NCBI RefSeq assembly: GCF_900109455.1
Contig: NZ_FOAG01000014.1
Location: 17,540 to 81,539 of the forward strand
DNA from: Roseovarius azorensis
Lineage (GTDB): Bacteria > Pseudomonadota > Alphaproteobacteria > Rhodobacterales > Rhodobacteraceae
DNA length: 64,000 nt
Direction of reading: 5' to 3'
The notes below the pieces were generated by a model. That model was not told the DNA's origin. It searched no databases and saw nothing but the letters and a program-made list of their open reading frames with translations. Shown here in pieces: positions 1 through 9,362 of the stretch (its first letter is position 1; each line of letters begins with the position of its first letter). The translations under genes were made by a program, and so were the position numbers.

Positions 1-1862
1 CCGGTTACAATCAGGATCCACGCCCCCTCGCAGACCGGGGGCATTGCAACGGCCTTGCCACCGATCACCCGGATCGGCAGGGGAAACAACGATGCGTCGC
101 CCGGCCAGCGTTCATGCGCCTCGTCTTGCGCTGCGCTGTCGCCATCATTTTCCAACCAGTTCGCCGCCACGAAGCCGCCGCCCTTCGGTTTGTTCAGCGC
201 GCGCCCTTCGTCCGTCATCACCCCCACCAGCGCGGCGGTGTCCGAAATCAGCACTGCCGGGCGTTCGGTCCCGGCCCAGAACCAGACTGCCAGCAGGACC
301 GGCACCAGACCGGCCAACCGCACCCGTCCCTGCCAGAGCACGACAAACAGCGCGCCTGCCGCAAGCAACGGCAACACCTCGGAATCCGGTGCAATAACCG
401 CCACCCGCGCGCCTTCCAGCGCCGCCGTCCGATGCGCCACGCCAAGGATCCATTCAAGCCCCAGCGCCATAATCCAGAGCGCGATCCAGTCAAGCCCGAC
501 TGGCAAAAGAAGCGCCGCCAGCACCGCGGCTGGCATGACCAGCACACCCATCAGCGGCACGCTGAGCAGGTTGGCGACAAGACCGTATTGCGCGAACTGG
601 TTGAAATGCGCGGCAGCCACCGGCGCGGTGGCTGCCCCAGCCACGGCCGAGGAAATCACCACCGTCAGAATGGGCCGCAGCCAACGGGGCCCAAGCGATA
701 CCCGCGCGTCCCGCAGCCAGCCAAACACCGCGACCAGCGCCACCGTTGCGGCAAAGGACATCTGAAACCCCGACCCCAGCAACGCCTCGGGTCGCAAGCA
801 GAGCACGATCACCGCCGCCACCGCCACCGCCCGAAGGGTCAATGCGCGCCGATCGAGCAGCACCGCCACCAGCATCACCGCCACCATGACAAAGGCCCGC
901 TCGGTGGCGACATTGCCGCCCGAGAGACCCAGATATCCCGCCGCCGCCATCAGCGCGACGAGTGCCGACAGTTTCTTGGCTGGCAGTCGCAGGCCCAGAC
1001 GTGGAATCGCCGCAAGACCCAGCCGGCATGCAGCAAAGACAAACCCCGCCAGCAGCCCCATATGCAGCCCCGAAATCGCCAGAAGATGCGCCAGGTTGGA
1101 CACCCGCATCGCCTCGAGCGTCGTCAGGTTGAGACCGGAACGATCCCCCGTCATGATCGCTGCGGCAAAGGCTCCCACCTGCCCCGGCATCCGCGTCTGC
1201 ACATGGCCCGACAGCGCCATCCGCGCCCGAAAGAGCATCTGCCAACCCTCCGCCGGGCCGGCGCTCAGCACCGGCGTGCGAGTATAGCCCACCGCCCCGA
1301 CCCCCAGAAACCACGCATGCCGCTGAAAATCGAACCCGCCCGGTTCGACCGGCCCGCCCGGTGCTCCGAGATGCGCCGTCATTATCACCCGCTGCCCCGG
1401 CTGAACCCTGAAATGCCCCTGCTCGCCATGCAACGCCACCCGCACCCGGCGTGGCACGCGATCAGGATCCGTGCGCGCCAGCACAACCCGGTCCAGTGTC
1501 AACCGCAACGCATCCGACGCCGAACGGTCGATACCCACGATTCTCCCCTCGACAGGACCATGATAGCGCCAGCCCAGCACCGGGCCGGCCACCAGATGCG
1601 CCCGCAACCCTGCAAGCGCAACTCCTGCCAGCACCAGGGCTATCGCGTACAACAACGGTCCGCTCCATTCGCGCCCGCACCGCGCGGCAAGCATCAGCAG
1701 GGCCGCTCCGATCCCGCAGGCCAGAAGTATCCAGATCCCAGGCTCGGCGCGCAGGGCGAAGTATCCACCAACACCGCTGGCCAACAGAACCGGCACCCAG
1801 GGGAAAAGCGCGCCGCGTTGCGCCAGCCAGCCACCTTCGATCAGATGCCAGACGCGCACCAC
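1..1862 (-). CDS. comEC: ComEC/Rec2 family competence protein, 3' end cut by the window edge
   Basis: The first 620 codons of an inner-membrane DNA-uptake channel protein are present; the reading frame stays open to base 1, so the C-terminal part is missing. The translation shows an N-terminal pair of hydrophobic segments, a soluble OB-fold-like region with a PGGFDFQRHAWF stretch typical of the DUF4131/ComEC N-terminus, then the Competence domain with HLLAISGLHMGLLAG and many hydrophobic helices, and the start of the C-terminal metallo-beta-lactamase-like region (EGRALNKPKGGGFVAANWL). No ATG is available near the N-terminus; I chose the GTG at 1862 because AGAGG lies just upstream. It is divergent from gltX with only about 80 bp between them. 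Whether the cell is naturally competent cannot be judged from this gene alone, since ComEC homologues are nearly universal in the group. Confidence 0.9.
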   Translation of the reverse strand, partial: MVRVWHLIEGGWLAQRGALFPWVPVLLASGVGGYFALRAEPGIWILLACGIGAALLMLAARCGREWSGPLLYAIALVLAGVALAGLRAHLVAGPVLGWRYHGPVEGRIVGIDRSASDALRLTLDRVVLARTDPDRVPRRVRVALHGEQGHFRVQPGQRVIMTAHLGAPGGPVEPGGFDFQRHAWFLGVGAVGYTRTPVLSAGPAEGWQMLFRARMALSGHVQTRMPGQVGAFAAAIMTGDRSGLNLTTLEAMRVSNLAHLLAISGLHMGLLAGFVFAACRLGLAAIPRLGLRLPAKKLSALVALMAAAGYLGLSGGNVATERAFVMVAVMLVAVLLDRRALTLRAVAVAAVIVLCLRPEALLGSGFQMSFAATVALVAVFGWLRDARVSLGPRWLRPILTVVISSAVAGAATAPVAAAHFNQFAQYGLVANLLSVPLMGVLVMPAAVLAALLLPVGLDWIALWIMALGLEWILGVAHRTAALEGARVAVIAPDSEVLPLLAAGALFVVLWQGRVRLAGLVPVLLAVWFWAGTERPAVLISDTAALVGVMTDEGRALNKPKGGGFVAANWLENDGDSAAQDEAHERWPGDASLFPLPIRVIGGKAVAMPPVCEGAWILIVT

Positions 1863-1939
1863 TTGTTTCCTCTTTGGCGGGTCGATAGACAGTGCTCAAA
1901 CCTTGCCCCCTCATCGTTACCGAAAGGTTAACTCGTCCA

Positions 1940-3352
1940 ATGTCGCAGCAGGTCGTGACCCGTTTTGCTCCCTCGCCCACAGGTTACCTGCATATCGGCG
2001 GGGCGCGGACCGCGCTTTTCAACTGGCTCTTTGCGCGCGGTCGCGGCGGCCGATTCCTGCTGCGGATCGAGGATACGGATCGCGCTCGCTCGACACCCGA
2101 AGCAACACAGGCAATTCTCGACGGGCTGGCATGGCTCGGCCTCGATCACGACGGCGAAGCGATTAGCCAGTTCGCGCGCGCGCCCCGCCACGCCGAGGTC
2201 GCCCATCAGCTTCTGGCCCAGGGCAAGGCTTACAAATGCTTCTCGACCCAGGAAGAGATCGAGACATTCCGCGAAACCGCCCGTGCCGAAGGACGCTCGA
2301 CCCTGTTTCAGAGTCCCTGGCGCGAGGCCACTCCCGATCAGCACCCCGATGGCGTGCCGCATGTGATCCGCATCAAGGCGCCGCGCGATGGCGTCACCGT
2401 CATCGCCGACCGGGTCCAGGGCAATGTCACCATCCGCAACGATCAGCTTGACGACATGGTCCTGCTGCGCGGCGACGGCACGCCGGTCTACATGCTGGCG
2501 GTGGCGGTGGATGACCATGACATGGGTGTGACCCATGTGATCCGGGGCGACGACCATCTCAACAATGCCGCGCGCCAGATGATGATCTATCAGGCGATGG
2601 GCTGGCCGCTGCCGGTCTATGCCCATATCCCGCTGATTCATGGTCCTGACGGCAAGAAGTTGAGCAAACGCCATGGCGCGCTCGGCGTCGAGGAATATCA
2701 ACGCCTGGGCTATCCGGCAGCGGGCATGCGCAACTATCTGGTGCGTCTGGGCTGGAGCCATGGCGACGACGAATTTTTTGACGATGCGCAGGCGCGCGCA
2801 TGGTTCGATCTGGAAGGTATCGGCAAGTCGCCCGCGCGGCTGGACTTCAGGAAACTGGAGAATCTCTGCGGTCAGCATATCGCGGCGACGGATGATGCTG
2901 CGCTGCTGCATGAATTGCGCGAGTTCCTTGTTGCGACGGGTCAACCGCCCTTGAATGACATGCAGGTAACATTGTTTTCAAAGGCGATGTACTGTCTCAA
3001 GGAGCGCGCCAAGACCTTCCCGGAACTGCTTGATAAAGCGGCGTTTATACTGGCGAGTCGGCCTATTGCGCCTGATGAGAAGGCCATAGCACTACTTGAC
3101 AGTGTATCCCGTGGTATACTGAAAGAATTGACGCCGCAATTGCAAAATGCTACGTGGACACGTGACGGGATTGAGGCCCTAGCGACCCAATTCGCCGAGG
3201 ACCATGAAATGAAGTTTGGTAAGCTCGCCGGTCCGCTCCGGGCCGCCTTGGCAGGTCGGACATCGACACCAAGTGTGTTCGACATGATGCTGGCGCTCGG
3301 GCGAGATGAGACGATCGCCCGACTGACCGACGCCGCCTGCGAAAGGGCTTAA
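1940..3352 (+). CDS. gltX: Glutamate-tRNA ligase
   Basis: Class I aminoacyl-tRNA synthetase, 470 residues, charging tRNA with glutamate in the cytoplasm. The N-terminus has [16 protein letters not shown] with the HIGH-type signature at residues 18-21, and the KMSKS-type loop appears as [10 protein letters not shown] near residue 240. The anticodon-binding part is the last third. The ATG at 1940 starts exactly at the conserved [15 protein letters not shown] sequence; a longer in-frame start at 1892 would add a non-conserved leader. Alphaproteobacteria often carry two GltX paralogues, one tolerant of tRNA-Gln; I cannot say which this is. The last 400 bases use many codons rare elsewhere in the window (ATA, CTA, GTA, ACA, TCA), unlike the first two thirds. 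Confidence 0.96.
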   Translation: MSQQVVTRFAPSPTGYLHIGGARTALFNWLFARGRGGRFLLRIEDTDRARSTPEATQAILDGLAWLGLDHDGEAISQFARAPRHAEVAHQLLAQGKAYKCFSTQEEIETFRETARAEGRSTLFQSPWREATPDQHPDGVPHVIRIKAPRDGVTVIADRVQGNVTIRNDQLDDMVLLRGDGTPVYMLAVAVDDHDMGVTHVIRGDDHLNNAARQMMIYQAMGWPLPVYAHIPLIHGPDGKKLSKRHGALGVEEYQRLGYPAAGMRNYLVRLGWSHGDDEFFDDAQARAWFDLEGIGKSPARLDFRKLENLCGQHIAATDDAALLHELREFLVATGQPPLNDMQVTLFSKAMYCLKERAKTFPELLDKAAFILASRPIAPDEKAIALLDSVSRGILKELTPQLQNATWTRDGIEALATQFAEDHEMKFGKLAGPLRAALAGRTSTPSVFDMMLALGRDETIARLTDAACERA

Positions 3353-3426
3353 CCCTTTGGCAAGGCCTTACGTTTATCCAGCCCGGGGCGCAGATACCCT
3401 GCGGGCGCTGAGTGGGAGGACCCCAG

Positions 3427-4722
3427 ATGTCAGAAGGAAAGAGAGTCGCAAAGCTGGAAATCGAAGGCAAGATCCATGAATTGCCAATCTTTTCCCCCAC
3501 TGCAGGACCCGACGTGATCGACATACGCAAGCTTTATGCCAATGCGGGCGTGTTTACTTATGATCCCGGCTATACCTCGACCGCCAGCTGCGACAGCACG
3601 ATCACCTTCATCGACGGCGACAAGGGCGAGCTGCTGCACCGGGGTTATCCGATCGATCAACTGGCCGGAAAATCACACTACCTCGAGGTCTGTTATCTGC
3701 TGCTCTATGGCGAGCTGCCCAGCCCCGCGCAGCTCGAGGATTTCGAGAGCCGGGTGACCAATCATACGATGATCCACGAACAGATGCATTTCCTGTTCCG
3801 CGGTTTTCGCCGGGACGCACATCCGATGGCGATCATGGTCGGAGTGGTCGGCGCGCTCAGCGCATTCTATCATGACAGCACCGATATTTCCGATCCCTGG
3901 CAGCGCGAGGTCGCGTCGATCCGGATGATCGCCAAGATGCCGACGATAGCCGCGATGGCCTATAAATACACCATCGGGCAACCGTTCGAATATCCGCGCA
4001 ACAATCTTGATTATGCCTCCAACTTCCTGCGCATGTGCTTTGCCGTGCCGGCCGAGGATTACGAGGTCAACCCGATCCTGAGCCGCGCGATGGACCGGAT
4101 CTTCACCCTGCATGCCGATCACGAACAGAACGCCTCGACCTCGACAGTGCGGCTGGCCTCGTCCTCGGGCGCAAATCCATTCGCGTGTATCGCTGCTGGC
4201 ATCGCCTGTCTGTGGGGACCCGCGCATGGCGGTGCCAATCAGGCCTGCCTGGAAATGCTGCGCGAAATCGGTACGCCGAACCGTATCCCGGAATTCATCG
4301 CACGGGCCAAGGACAAGGACGATCCGTTTCGCCTGATGGGCTTTGGCCACCGGGTTTACAAGAATTTTGACCCGCGCGCCACAGTGATGAAGCAATCCGC
4401 CGACGAGGTTCTGGAACTGCTGGGCATCGAGAACAACCCAACCCTGCAGGTTGCCAAGGAACTTGAGAGACAGGCGTTGGCCGATCCCTATTTCGCCGAG
4501 AAAAAGCTGTTCCCGAATGTGGACTTCTATTCCGGAATCATTCTAGAGGCGATGGGTTTTCCCACCTCGATGTTCACGCCGATCTTCGCAGTATCGCGAA
4601 CCATCGGCTGGATTTCGCAGTGGAAAGAGATGATCGCCGATCCACAACTCAAGATCGGTCGCCCGCGTCAACTCTATAAGGGTGAGACGCTGCGCGACTA
4701 CGTTGATATCGAAAAGCGCTGA
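3427..4722 (+). CDS. gltA: Citrate synthase (type II)
   Basis: Citrate synthase condenses oxaloacetate with acetyl-CoA at the entry of the TCA cycle. The 431-residue length fits the hexameric Gram-negative type. Visible landmarks are [17 protein letters not shown] with the first catalytic histidine (about residue 266), [14 protein letters not shown] with the second histidine (about 308), and [13 protein letters not shown] with the region of the catalytic aspartate. The start at 3427 follows a GGGAGGA ribosome binding site 6 bases upstream. It lies 74 bp behind gltX in the same direction and is followed by a strong hairpin shared with the converging enoyl-CoA hydratase gene. Confidence 0.97.
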   Translation: MSEGKRVAKLEIEGKIHELPIFSPTAGPDVIDIRKLYANAGVFTYDPGYTSTASCDSTITFIDGDKGELLHRGYPIDQLAGKSHYLEVCYLLLYGELPSPAQLEDFESRVTNHTMIHEQMHFLFRGFRRDAHPMAIMVGVVGALSAFYHDSTDISDPWQREVASIRMIAKMPTIAAMAYKYTIGQPFEYPRNNLDYASNFLRMCFAVPAEDYEVNPILSRAMDRIFTLHADHEQNASTSTVRLASSSGANPFACIAAGIACLWGPAHGGANQACLEMLREIGTPNRIPEFIARAKDKDDPFRLMGFGHRVYKNFDPRATVMKQSADEVLELLGIENNPTLQVAKELERQALADPYFAEKKLFPNVDFYSGIILEAMGFPTSMFTPIFAVSRTIGWISQWKEMIADPQLKIGRPRQLYKGETLRDYVDIEKR

Positions 4723-4744
4723 ACCCTGCGGTTTCAACGTAGCA

Positions 4745-4772
4745 ACGGCCCGCCAAAGCGGGCCGTCTTGTT
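4745..4772. terminator. Bidirectional hairpin terminator between gltA and the enoyl-CoA hydratase gene
   Basis: A perfect 9-bp stem (4745-4753 with 4758-4766, ACGGCCCGC) closes a four-base CAAA loop and is followed by CTTGTT on the plus strand. It sits 23 bp after the gltA stop and 20 bp beyond the converging gene's stop, so it can end both transcripts. Confidence 0.8.
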
Positions 4773-4785
4773 ACTCGCAGAATCT

Positions 4786-5565
4786 CTACCGGCCTTCGAA
4801 ATGCGGCGGACGTTTTTCCAGAAAGGCCAGGATACCTTCCTTGAAATCGCGTGATTGACCGCAGGTCCCTTGCAGTTTCGCCTCGAGATCAAGCTGCATC
4901 TCCAGCGTGTTGTTCCATGTGTCCCGGATCGCCTGTCTGGCCGCCGCATAGGTCTGCGTCGGTCCCTTGGCCAGCTGCGCCGCGCGCGCGCGCCAATGAG
5001 CGTGGAAACCCTCGTCGCTCACCGCTTCCCAAATCATGCCCCAATCGCTGGCCTGCTGCGCGCTGATCGGCTCGGCGAAGAGTGCCGCACCCATTGCCTT
5101 GGCCATACCCATCTGGCGCGGCAGGAACCAGGTCCCCCCCGCGTCAGGGATCAGGCCGATGCGCGCGAATGCCTGCAAAAAATAGGCACTCTCGGCGGCG
5201 ATCACCACATCCGCCGCCAGGGCCAGATTGGCCCCTGCCCCCGCCGCAGGCCCGTTGACCGCACTGATCGTCGGCACCGGGCAGTCGGTGATCGCGCGCA
5301 ACATTGGCACATATTCCTCGCGCAGCACCCGCTCCAGATCCAGCGTCGCGGCATTGCCGCCATCGCTCAGATCCTGCCCGGAACAGAAGGCGCGGCCATT
5401 GCCGGTAAGAACCAGCACACGCGCCTTCGGCCCCGCATGGGCCACCGCGTCCGTAATCTCGGCACGCATCTGGCTGTTGAGCGCATTCATCTTCTCGGCG
5501 CGGTCGAGACACAACACGGCGACGCCTTCACTGATCTCAAGCGTAATGGTCTGATAGTCTTTCAC
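4786..5565 (-). CDS. Enoyl-CoA hydratase/isomerase family protein, PaaG-like
   Basis: A 259-residue crotonase-fold enzyme acting on acyl-CoA thioesters. The oxyanion-hole segments are visible as NGRAFCSGQDL (about residue 60) and ISAVNGPAAGAGANLALAAD (about residue 105), and the stretch FARIGLIPDAGGTWFLPR carries the acidic position used by PaaG-type isomerases. The segment after it (ISAQQASDWGMIWEAV) also looks more like PaaG, the ring-epoxide isomerase of phenylacetate degradation, than like a generic beta-oxidation hydratase. No other paa genes are nearby, so the physiological substrate is open. The start is GTG at 5565 with GGGAGG upstream; ccmH lies 72 bp further upstream in the same direction. 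Confidence 0.88.
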   Translation of the reverse strand: MKDYQTITLEISEGVAVLCLDRAEKMNALNSQMRAEITDAVAHAGPKARVLVLTGNGRAFCSGQDLSDGGNAATLDLERVLREEYVPMLRAITDCPVPTISAVNGPAAGAGANLALAADVVIAAESAYFLQAFARIGLIPDAGGTWFLPRQMGMAKAMGAALFAEPISAQQASDWGMIWEAVSDEGFHAHWRARAAQLAKGPTQTYAAARQAIRDTWNNTLEMQLDLEAKLQGTCGQSRDFKEGILAFLEKRPPHFEGR

Positions 5566-5637
5566 GGATTCGGGCCTCCCGGTCTGGTTTCGTGCATCAA
5601 ACCGCAGGCATGGCCCCAGGCCAAGAAAAACCGCGCG

Positions 5638-6090
5638 TCAGTCCTTGAGGATTTCGCGCAGACGGGCCTCTTCTGCCTCGCTCAACCGCGCCACTTGCGG
5701 CTCGGGCATACCCGCACGACGGCGCAGGTATAGCCCCGCCATGACCAGGCCCGCACCCATCATCAGAGGTCCGGAAAGCCAGAGCAGAATGTTCGCGCCG
5801 CCAGTGCGCGGCTTCAACAGCACATACTCACCGTAGCGGTCGACGATGAAATCCACCGCCTCCTCGTTGGTGTCCCCCGCCACCAGCCGCTCGCGCACCA
5901 ACAGGCGCAGATCGCGGGCGAGTTCGGCATTGGAGTCGTCTATGCTCTCGTTGCGGCAGACCAGACATCGCAGCCCGGTGGAAATATCACGCGCCCGCGC
6001 CTCCAGTTCCGGATCGTCGAGAACCTCATCGGGCTGCACGGCAAATACCGGCGCTGCGATCATGCAAAGGGCTAGGATCAGGCGTTTCAT
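5638..6090 (-). CDS. ccmH: Cytochrome c-type biogenesis protein CcmH (Ccl2 type)
   Basis: Membrane-anchored periplasmic thiol protein that reduces apocytochrome c before haem attachment. The 150-residue product has a signal sequence (MKRLILALCMIAAPVFA), the redox motif LRCLVCRNESI with the CxxC pair near residue 43, a helical bundle containing DLRLLVRERL, and a C-terminal membrane helix (ILLWLSGPLMMGAGLVMAGL). The ATG at 6090 overlaps the ccmF stop as ATGA, so the two are translationally coupled, and the signal peptide begins exactly there. It is the short CcmH without the TPR domain (CcmI/CycH), which is not in this window. Confidence 0.95.
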   Translation of the reverse strand: MKRLILALCMIAAPVFAVQPDEVLDDPELEARARDISTGLRCLVCRNESIDDSNAELARDLRLLVRERLVAGDTNEEAVDFIVDRYGEYVLLKPRTGGANILLWLSGPLMMGAGLVMAGLYLRRRAGMPEPQVARLSEAEEARLREILKD

Positions 6091-8051
6091 TCGGCCGGCA
6101 CCCCCTGCGGCAGCTTGCGCGCCCCCGCCGCCACCCGGTAGCGTCGATCGCTCAGCGACAGGCACCCGCCAAGCGCCATCAGGATCGAGCCGCCCCAGAT
6201 CCAGTTGGCAAGCGGCTTGTAATAACTACGCACCGCCCAGCCACCGCCCTCCTGCGGATCTCCGATGACGACATAGATATCGCGGAGGAACCCGTTATTC
6301 AGCGCCGCCTCGGTGGTGGGCATCTGCGCCACCGGATAGATACGTTTCTCAGGGTACATCTTTGCGATTTCGCGCCCGTCCCGTGTCAGGGCAAAGGTGG
6401 CTCTGGTGGCGATGTAATTGGGACCATCCTCGCGAAGGACCTCTTCGAGACGCAGGCCATAGCCGGCAATTTTCAGATCTTCGCCCACCTGCAAGACGCG
6501 AATATCCTCCACCTCCCAGGCCATCATGGCGGCAACTCCGGCCATGGTCACGCCAAGCCCGCCATGCGCTACCGCCTTGCCCCAATCGGCCCGTGGCAGA
6601 CGGCTGAGACGTCCCAGCCGATCCTGCCCTCGCCCGGTGCGCGACCACAGATCCACCGTTGCCCCACCGATCAGCCAAGCGGCAAAGAAAAGCCCGAGCG
6701 GCCCAAGTGCCGAGCGTCCGGTTTGCAACGCCCAGGCCAGTGCGGCAATCGCCACCGCCAGGATAAAGACAGGCAGCAGTTGTCGCCACACCCTACCCAG
6801 GGCGGCGCGTTTCCAGGGCAGCATCGCACCGACCGGCAGGATCAACCCCAGCCCGACCATGAAAGGAGTAAAGGCGGCGTTGAAGAACGGTTCGCCCACT
6901 GACAGCTTGCGGTCGAATGCCATTTCGGCGACCAGCGGCCAGATCGTGCCGACAAAGACAACGAAACACGCGACCGCCAGCAGAATGTTGTTCAGCACCA
7001 GCATTGATTCGCGGCTGACCATGCTGAACGCGCCCTTGGCCTGCATCACATTGGCCCGTGCGGCAAACAGCGTCAGCGCACCCACCATGAACACCGCCAT
7101 GATACCCAGCAGGAACACACCACGCGTCGGGTCGGTGGCAAACGCATGCACAGAGGTCAGCACGCCCGACCGGGTAATGAACGCGCCCACCATCGAGAAC
7201 CCGAAGGCGATGATCGCCAGCAGGATGGTCCAGCTTTTAAGGCTCTCGCGCTTCTCCACCACAATAGCGGAATGCAGCAGTGCTGCGGCGATGAGCCAAG
7301 GCATGAAACTTGCGTTTTCCACCGGATCCCAGAACCAGAATCCACCCCAACCCAGTTCATAATAAGCCCACCAACTGCCCAAGCCGATACCGATGGTCAG
7401 GAAAATCCACGCAGCCAGCGTGTAGGGCCGCACCCAGCGTCCCCAGGCCGCATCCACCCGCCCCTCGATCAGCGCCGCCACGGCGAACGAGAACGTCATG
7501 GATAGGCCGACATATCCCAGATAAAGAAAGGGGGGATGAAAGGCGAGACCCGGATCCTGCAACAGCGGATTCAGATCCTGCCCGTTGAACGGTGGCACCG
7601 ACAGGCGCAGGAACGGGTTGGAGGTCAGCAGGATAAAGGCAAGGAACGCCACTGCCACCATCGCCTGGATGCTCAGCACCCGCGCGCGCAGCGACGGCGG
7701 CAAATTTGCCCCGAACCACGCGACCGCCCCACCAAAGAGCGTGACAATCAACACCCAGAGCAGCATCGAGCCCTCGTGATTGCCCCAGACTCCGGTGATC
7801 TTGTAGAGCATCGGCTTGTCGGTATGGCTGTTGGACGCGACCACCTGCAGCGAGAAATCCGAGGTGACAAAGGCCCATGTCAGCGCCGCGAACGACCCCG
7901 CCGTCAGCAGAAACTGGATCGTCGCCGCCGGTTCCGCGACCGCCATCCAGCCGGGCCATCGCTTGTAGGCACCGATAAGCGGAATGGTGGCCTGGAAACA
8001 GGCCACCAGAAAAGCGAGGATGAGGGCGAAGAGGCCAAGTTCTGTGATCAT
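6087..8051 (-). CDS. ccmF: Haem lyase CcmF/NrfE family subunit
   Basis: A 654-residue polytopic inner-membrane protein of the System I cytochrome c maturation pathway, which joins haem delivered by CcmE to apocytochrome c presented by CcmH. The tryptophan-rich haem-handling loop is clear (WGGFWFWDPVENASFMPWL, about residue 235), as are many hydrophobic helices and a large periplasmic domain near the C-terminus (ALTRDGREIAKMYPEKRIYP). The start at 8051 (MITELGLFALILAF) agrees with the family. The stop overlaps ccmH. The upstream neighbour is the holin-like gene 58 bp away, and ccmE lies beyond the lysis pair, so the ccm genes are interrupted. Confidence 0.96.
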   Translation of the reverse strand: MITELGLFALILAFLVACFQATIPLIGAYKRWPGWMAVAEPAATIQFLLTAGSFAALTWAFVTSDFSLQVVASNSHTDKPMLYKITGVWGNHEGSMLLWVLIVTLFGGAVAWFGANLPPSLRARVLSIQAMVAVAFLAFILLTSNPFLRLSVPPFNGQDLNPLLQDPGLAFHPPFLYLGYVGLSMTFSFAVAALIEGRVDAAWGRWVRPYTLAAWIFLTIGIGLGSWWAYYELGWGGFWFWDPVENASFMPWLIAAALLHSAIVVEKRESLKSWTILLAIIAFGFSMVGAFITRSGVLTSVHAFATDPTRGVFLLGIMAVFMVGALTLFAARANVMQAKGAFSMVSRESMLVLNNILLAVACFVVFVGTIWPLVAEMAFDRKLSVGEPFFNAAFTPFMVGLGLILPVGAMLPWKRAALGRVWRQLLPVFILAVAIAALAWALQTGRSALGPLGLFFAAWLIGGATVDLWSRTGRGQDRLGRLSRLPRADWGKAVAHGGLGVTMAGVAAMMAWEVEDIRVLQVGEDLKIAGYGLRLEEVLREDGPNYIATRATFALTRDGREIAKMYPEKRIYPVAQMPTTEAALNNGFLRDIYVVIGDPQEGGGWAVRSYYKPLANWIWGGSILMALGGCLSLSDRRYRVAAGARKLPQGVPAE

Positions 8052-8109
8052 GCTCCGAGTATAGGGCAGCGATACGACACGGCCAATCGCAATCGGCACA
8101 GGTGCCGGA

Positions 8110-8700
8110 TCACATTGTCGCGGGGGGTGCGGCTTGGGCGCGGCGGCGCCACTCGTCAATCGCCGGATTGTCCGAGGACGCAAGCGCCGACATCACCAAC
8201 CTCGCATCACTGCCGCTGTCGGCCACTCCGGGGCTGTCGTAGCGCAGTGCGCGCAGCGTGCGGATGCTCTCGACCATCTGCGGCGCGCGCGCCATGGTTA
8301 GGGCGACCGCGCGCTGGAAATCCTGCCCCTTGGACTGATAGCGTGCCCCGAAATAGAAGCTCACGATCGCACCCAGCAGCCACCACAGCGGTTCCGGCAC
8401 CAGCGCCAACCCCGTCATCCGCTCTCCGAACCACAGCGGATCGACCATCGCGGCCACGAACAGGCCCAGCGTGCCCAGAGCCATCGCCGGGCGCGGGATG
8501 CGGTTCAGCCCGTCAATGATCCGGTCGAACAGGCCCCGGTTTTCCAGCCGGAACTCGCCCGCCATCTGTTCCAGCGCGGCGTGCTGCGTCTCGACGCTGC
8601 GCTGATCGGCGGCCTCGGCATTGACGCGAAACACCTCCACAGTCTCGGCAATGACATTACCGCCATCGCCGAACAGCGCCCGCAGGATATCCCTTACCAT
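8110..8700 (-). CDS. Holin-like membrane protein of the gene transfer agent 3TM holin type
   Basis: A 196-residue protein with an N-terminal amphipathic region (MVRDILRALFGDGGNVIAE), a helical stretch (QHAALEQMAGEFRLENRGLF), and two clear membrane segments near residues 90-105 (ALGTLGLFVAAMVDPLWF) and 115-132 (LWWLLGAIVSFYFGARY), followed by a charged C-terminal half. The arrangement and the IPRPAMALGTLG/FYFGARYQSKG motifs match the family annotated as the holin for gene-transfer-agent release in Rhodobacterales. Its ATG overlaps the endolysin stop by 7 bp, as in a lysis cassette. It would let the endolysin reach the periplasm. The family is recognised from memory of its sequence style, not by a search. 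Confidence 0.8.
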   Translation of the reverse strand: MVRDILRALFGDGGNVIAETVEVFRVNAEAADQRSVETQHAALEQMAGEFRLENRGLFDRIIDGLNRIPRPAMALGTLGLFVAAMVDPLWFGERMTGLALVPEPLWWLLGAIVSFYFGARYQSKGQDFQRAVALTMARAPQMVESIRTLRALRYDSPGVADSGSDARLVMSALASSDNPAIDEWRRRAQAAPPATM

Positions 8701-9302
8701 GCTGCGACCCTTTCGCTGAACTGCGCCTCGCTCAGATGGAACCGGGGCGAGATGAATTCCTCGGCCCGCCTGATCCAGCCGCCCTTGCCGCCCGCGCGGG
8801 TACGGGCGAACTTGCGGCTTGCCGGGCGGGCATCGCCAAGACGAAGGTAATAATTGCGCCGCGCTATCCCGTAGGCGTCGGCGATGTGATCCGGCGCGGC
8901 CTCTGCCGCGTGCTCCGCCGCCGCCGCCGTCTGCGGACCGATCACCCCGTCCACTTCGACCGGCTGTCCCATCTCGCGCAGCAGCCGTTGCAGGATCCTG
9001 ACCGCATTCGCCCCCGCGTTGACATACATGTCGAACACGCTCGCCCTCAGACTGTCGGGCAGGCGCGCGATGCCGGGACGGTGGTAATATTGGTCGATGA
9101 ATATCTCGACCGCCCGCTCGCGGGTCAGCGCCCTGACATCGGCCGCGTCGATTATCCCATCGCGCGTCAGGTCCAGCCCCAGCCGCCGCATGGTATGAAT
9201 TGTCACGCCAAAATTCGTGGTCCCGCCCGGATCGTCGGGATCGTTCACATAGCCGCCCTCGCGGGCGACGATTTCCTCGGCAATCCGTGATACGCTCTGC
9301 AT
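8694..9302 (-). CDS. Glycoside hydrolase family 108 endolysin (N-acetylmuramidase type)
   Basis: A 202-residue peptidoglycan hydrolase. The GH108 signature EGGYVNDPDDPGGTTNFGVT lies near residue 15 and contains the catalytic glutamate; further family features are ALTRERAVEIFIDQYYHRP and FDMYVNAGANAVRILQRLLRE, and a C-terminal peptidoglycan-binding-like part (EVDGVIGPQTAAA). No export signal is visible, as expected for an endolysin that needs a holin. I chose the ATG at 9302 with AAGGCGGGG upstream; another in-frame ATG lies at 9320. It is 60 bp behind ccmE and overlaps the holin gene. In Rhodobacter capsulatus the endolysin and holin of the gene transfer agent are encoded away from the structural cluster, which this pair parallels. 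Confidence 0.88.
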   Translation of the reverse strand: MQSVSRIAEEIVAREGGYVNDPDDPGGTTNFGVTIHTMRRLGLDLTRDGIIDAADVRALTRERAVEIFIDQYYHRPGIARLPDSLRASVFDMYVNAGANAVRILQRLLREMGQPVEVDGVIGPQTAAAAEHAAEAAPDHIADAYGIARRNYYLRLGDARPASRKFARTRAGGKGGWIRRAEEFISPRFHLSEAQFSERVAAW

Positions 9303-9362
9303 CTGCCCCGCCTTTTGCATCGTTGGGATGCAAGGCTGCAGGCAGATCGGTTAACGCAGGCC

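Noticed and set aside
114..1931. A 605-codon open frame on the plus strand over comEC
   Set aside because: It is rich in His, Arg, Pro and Gln with no domain, a mirror of the GC-rich comEC frame on the other strand, which has clear membrane helices and motifs.
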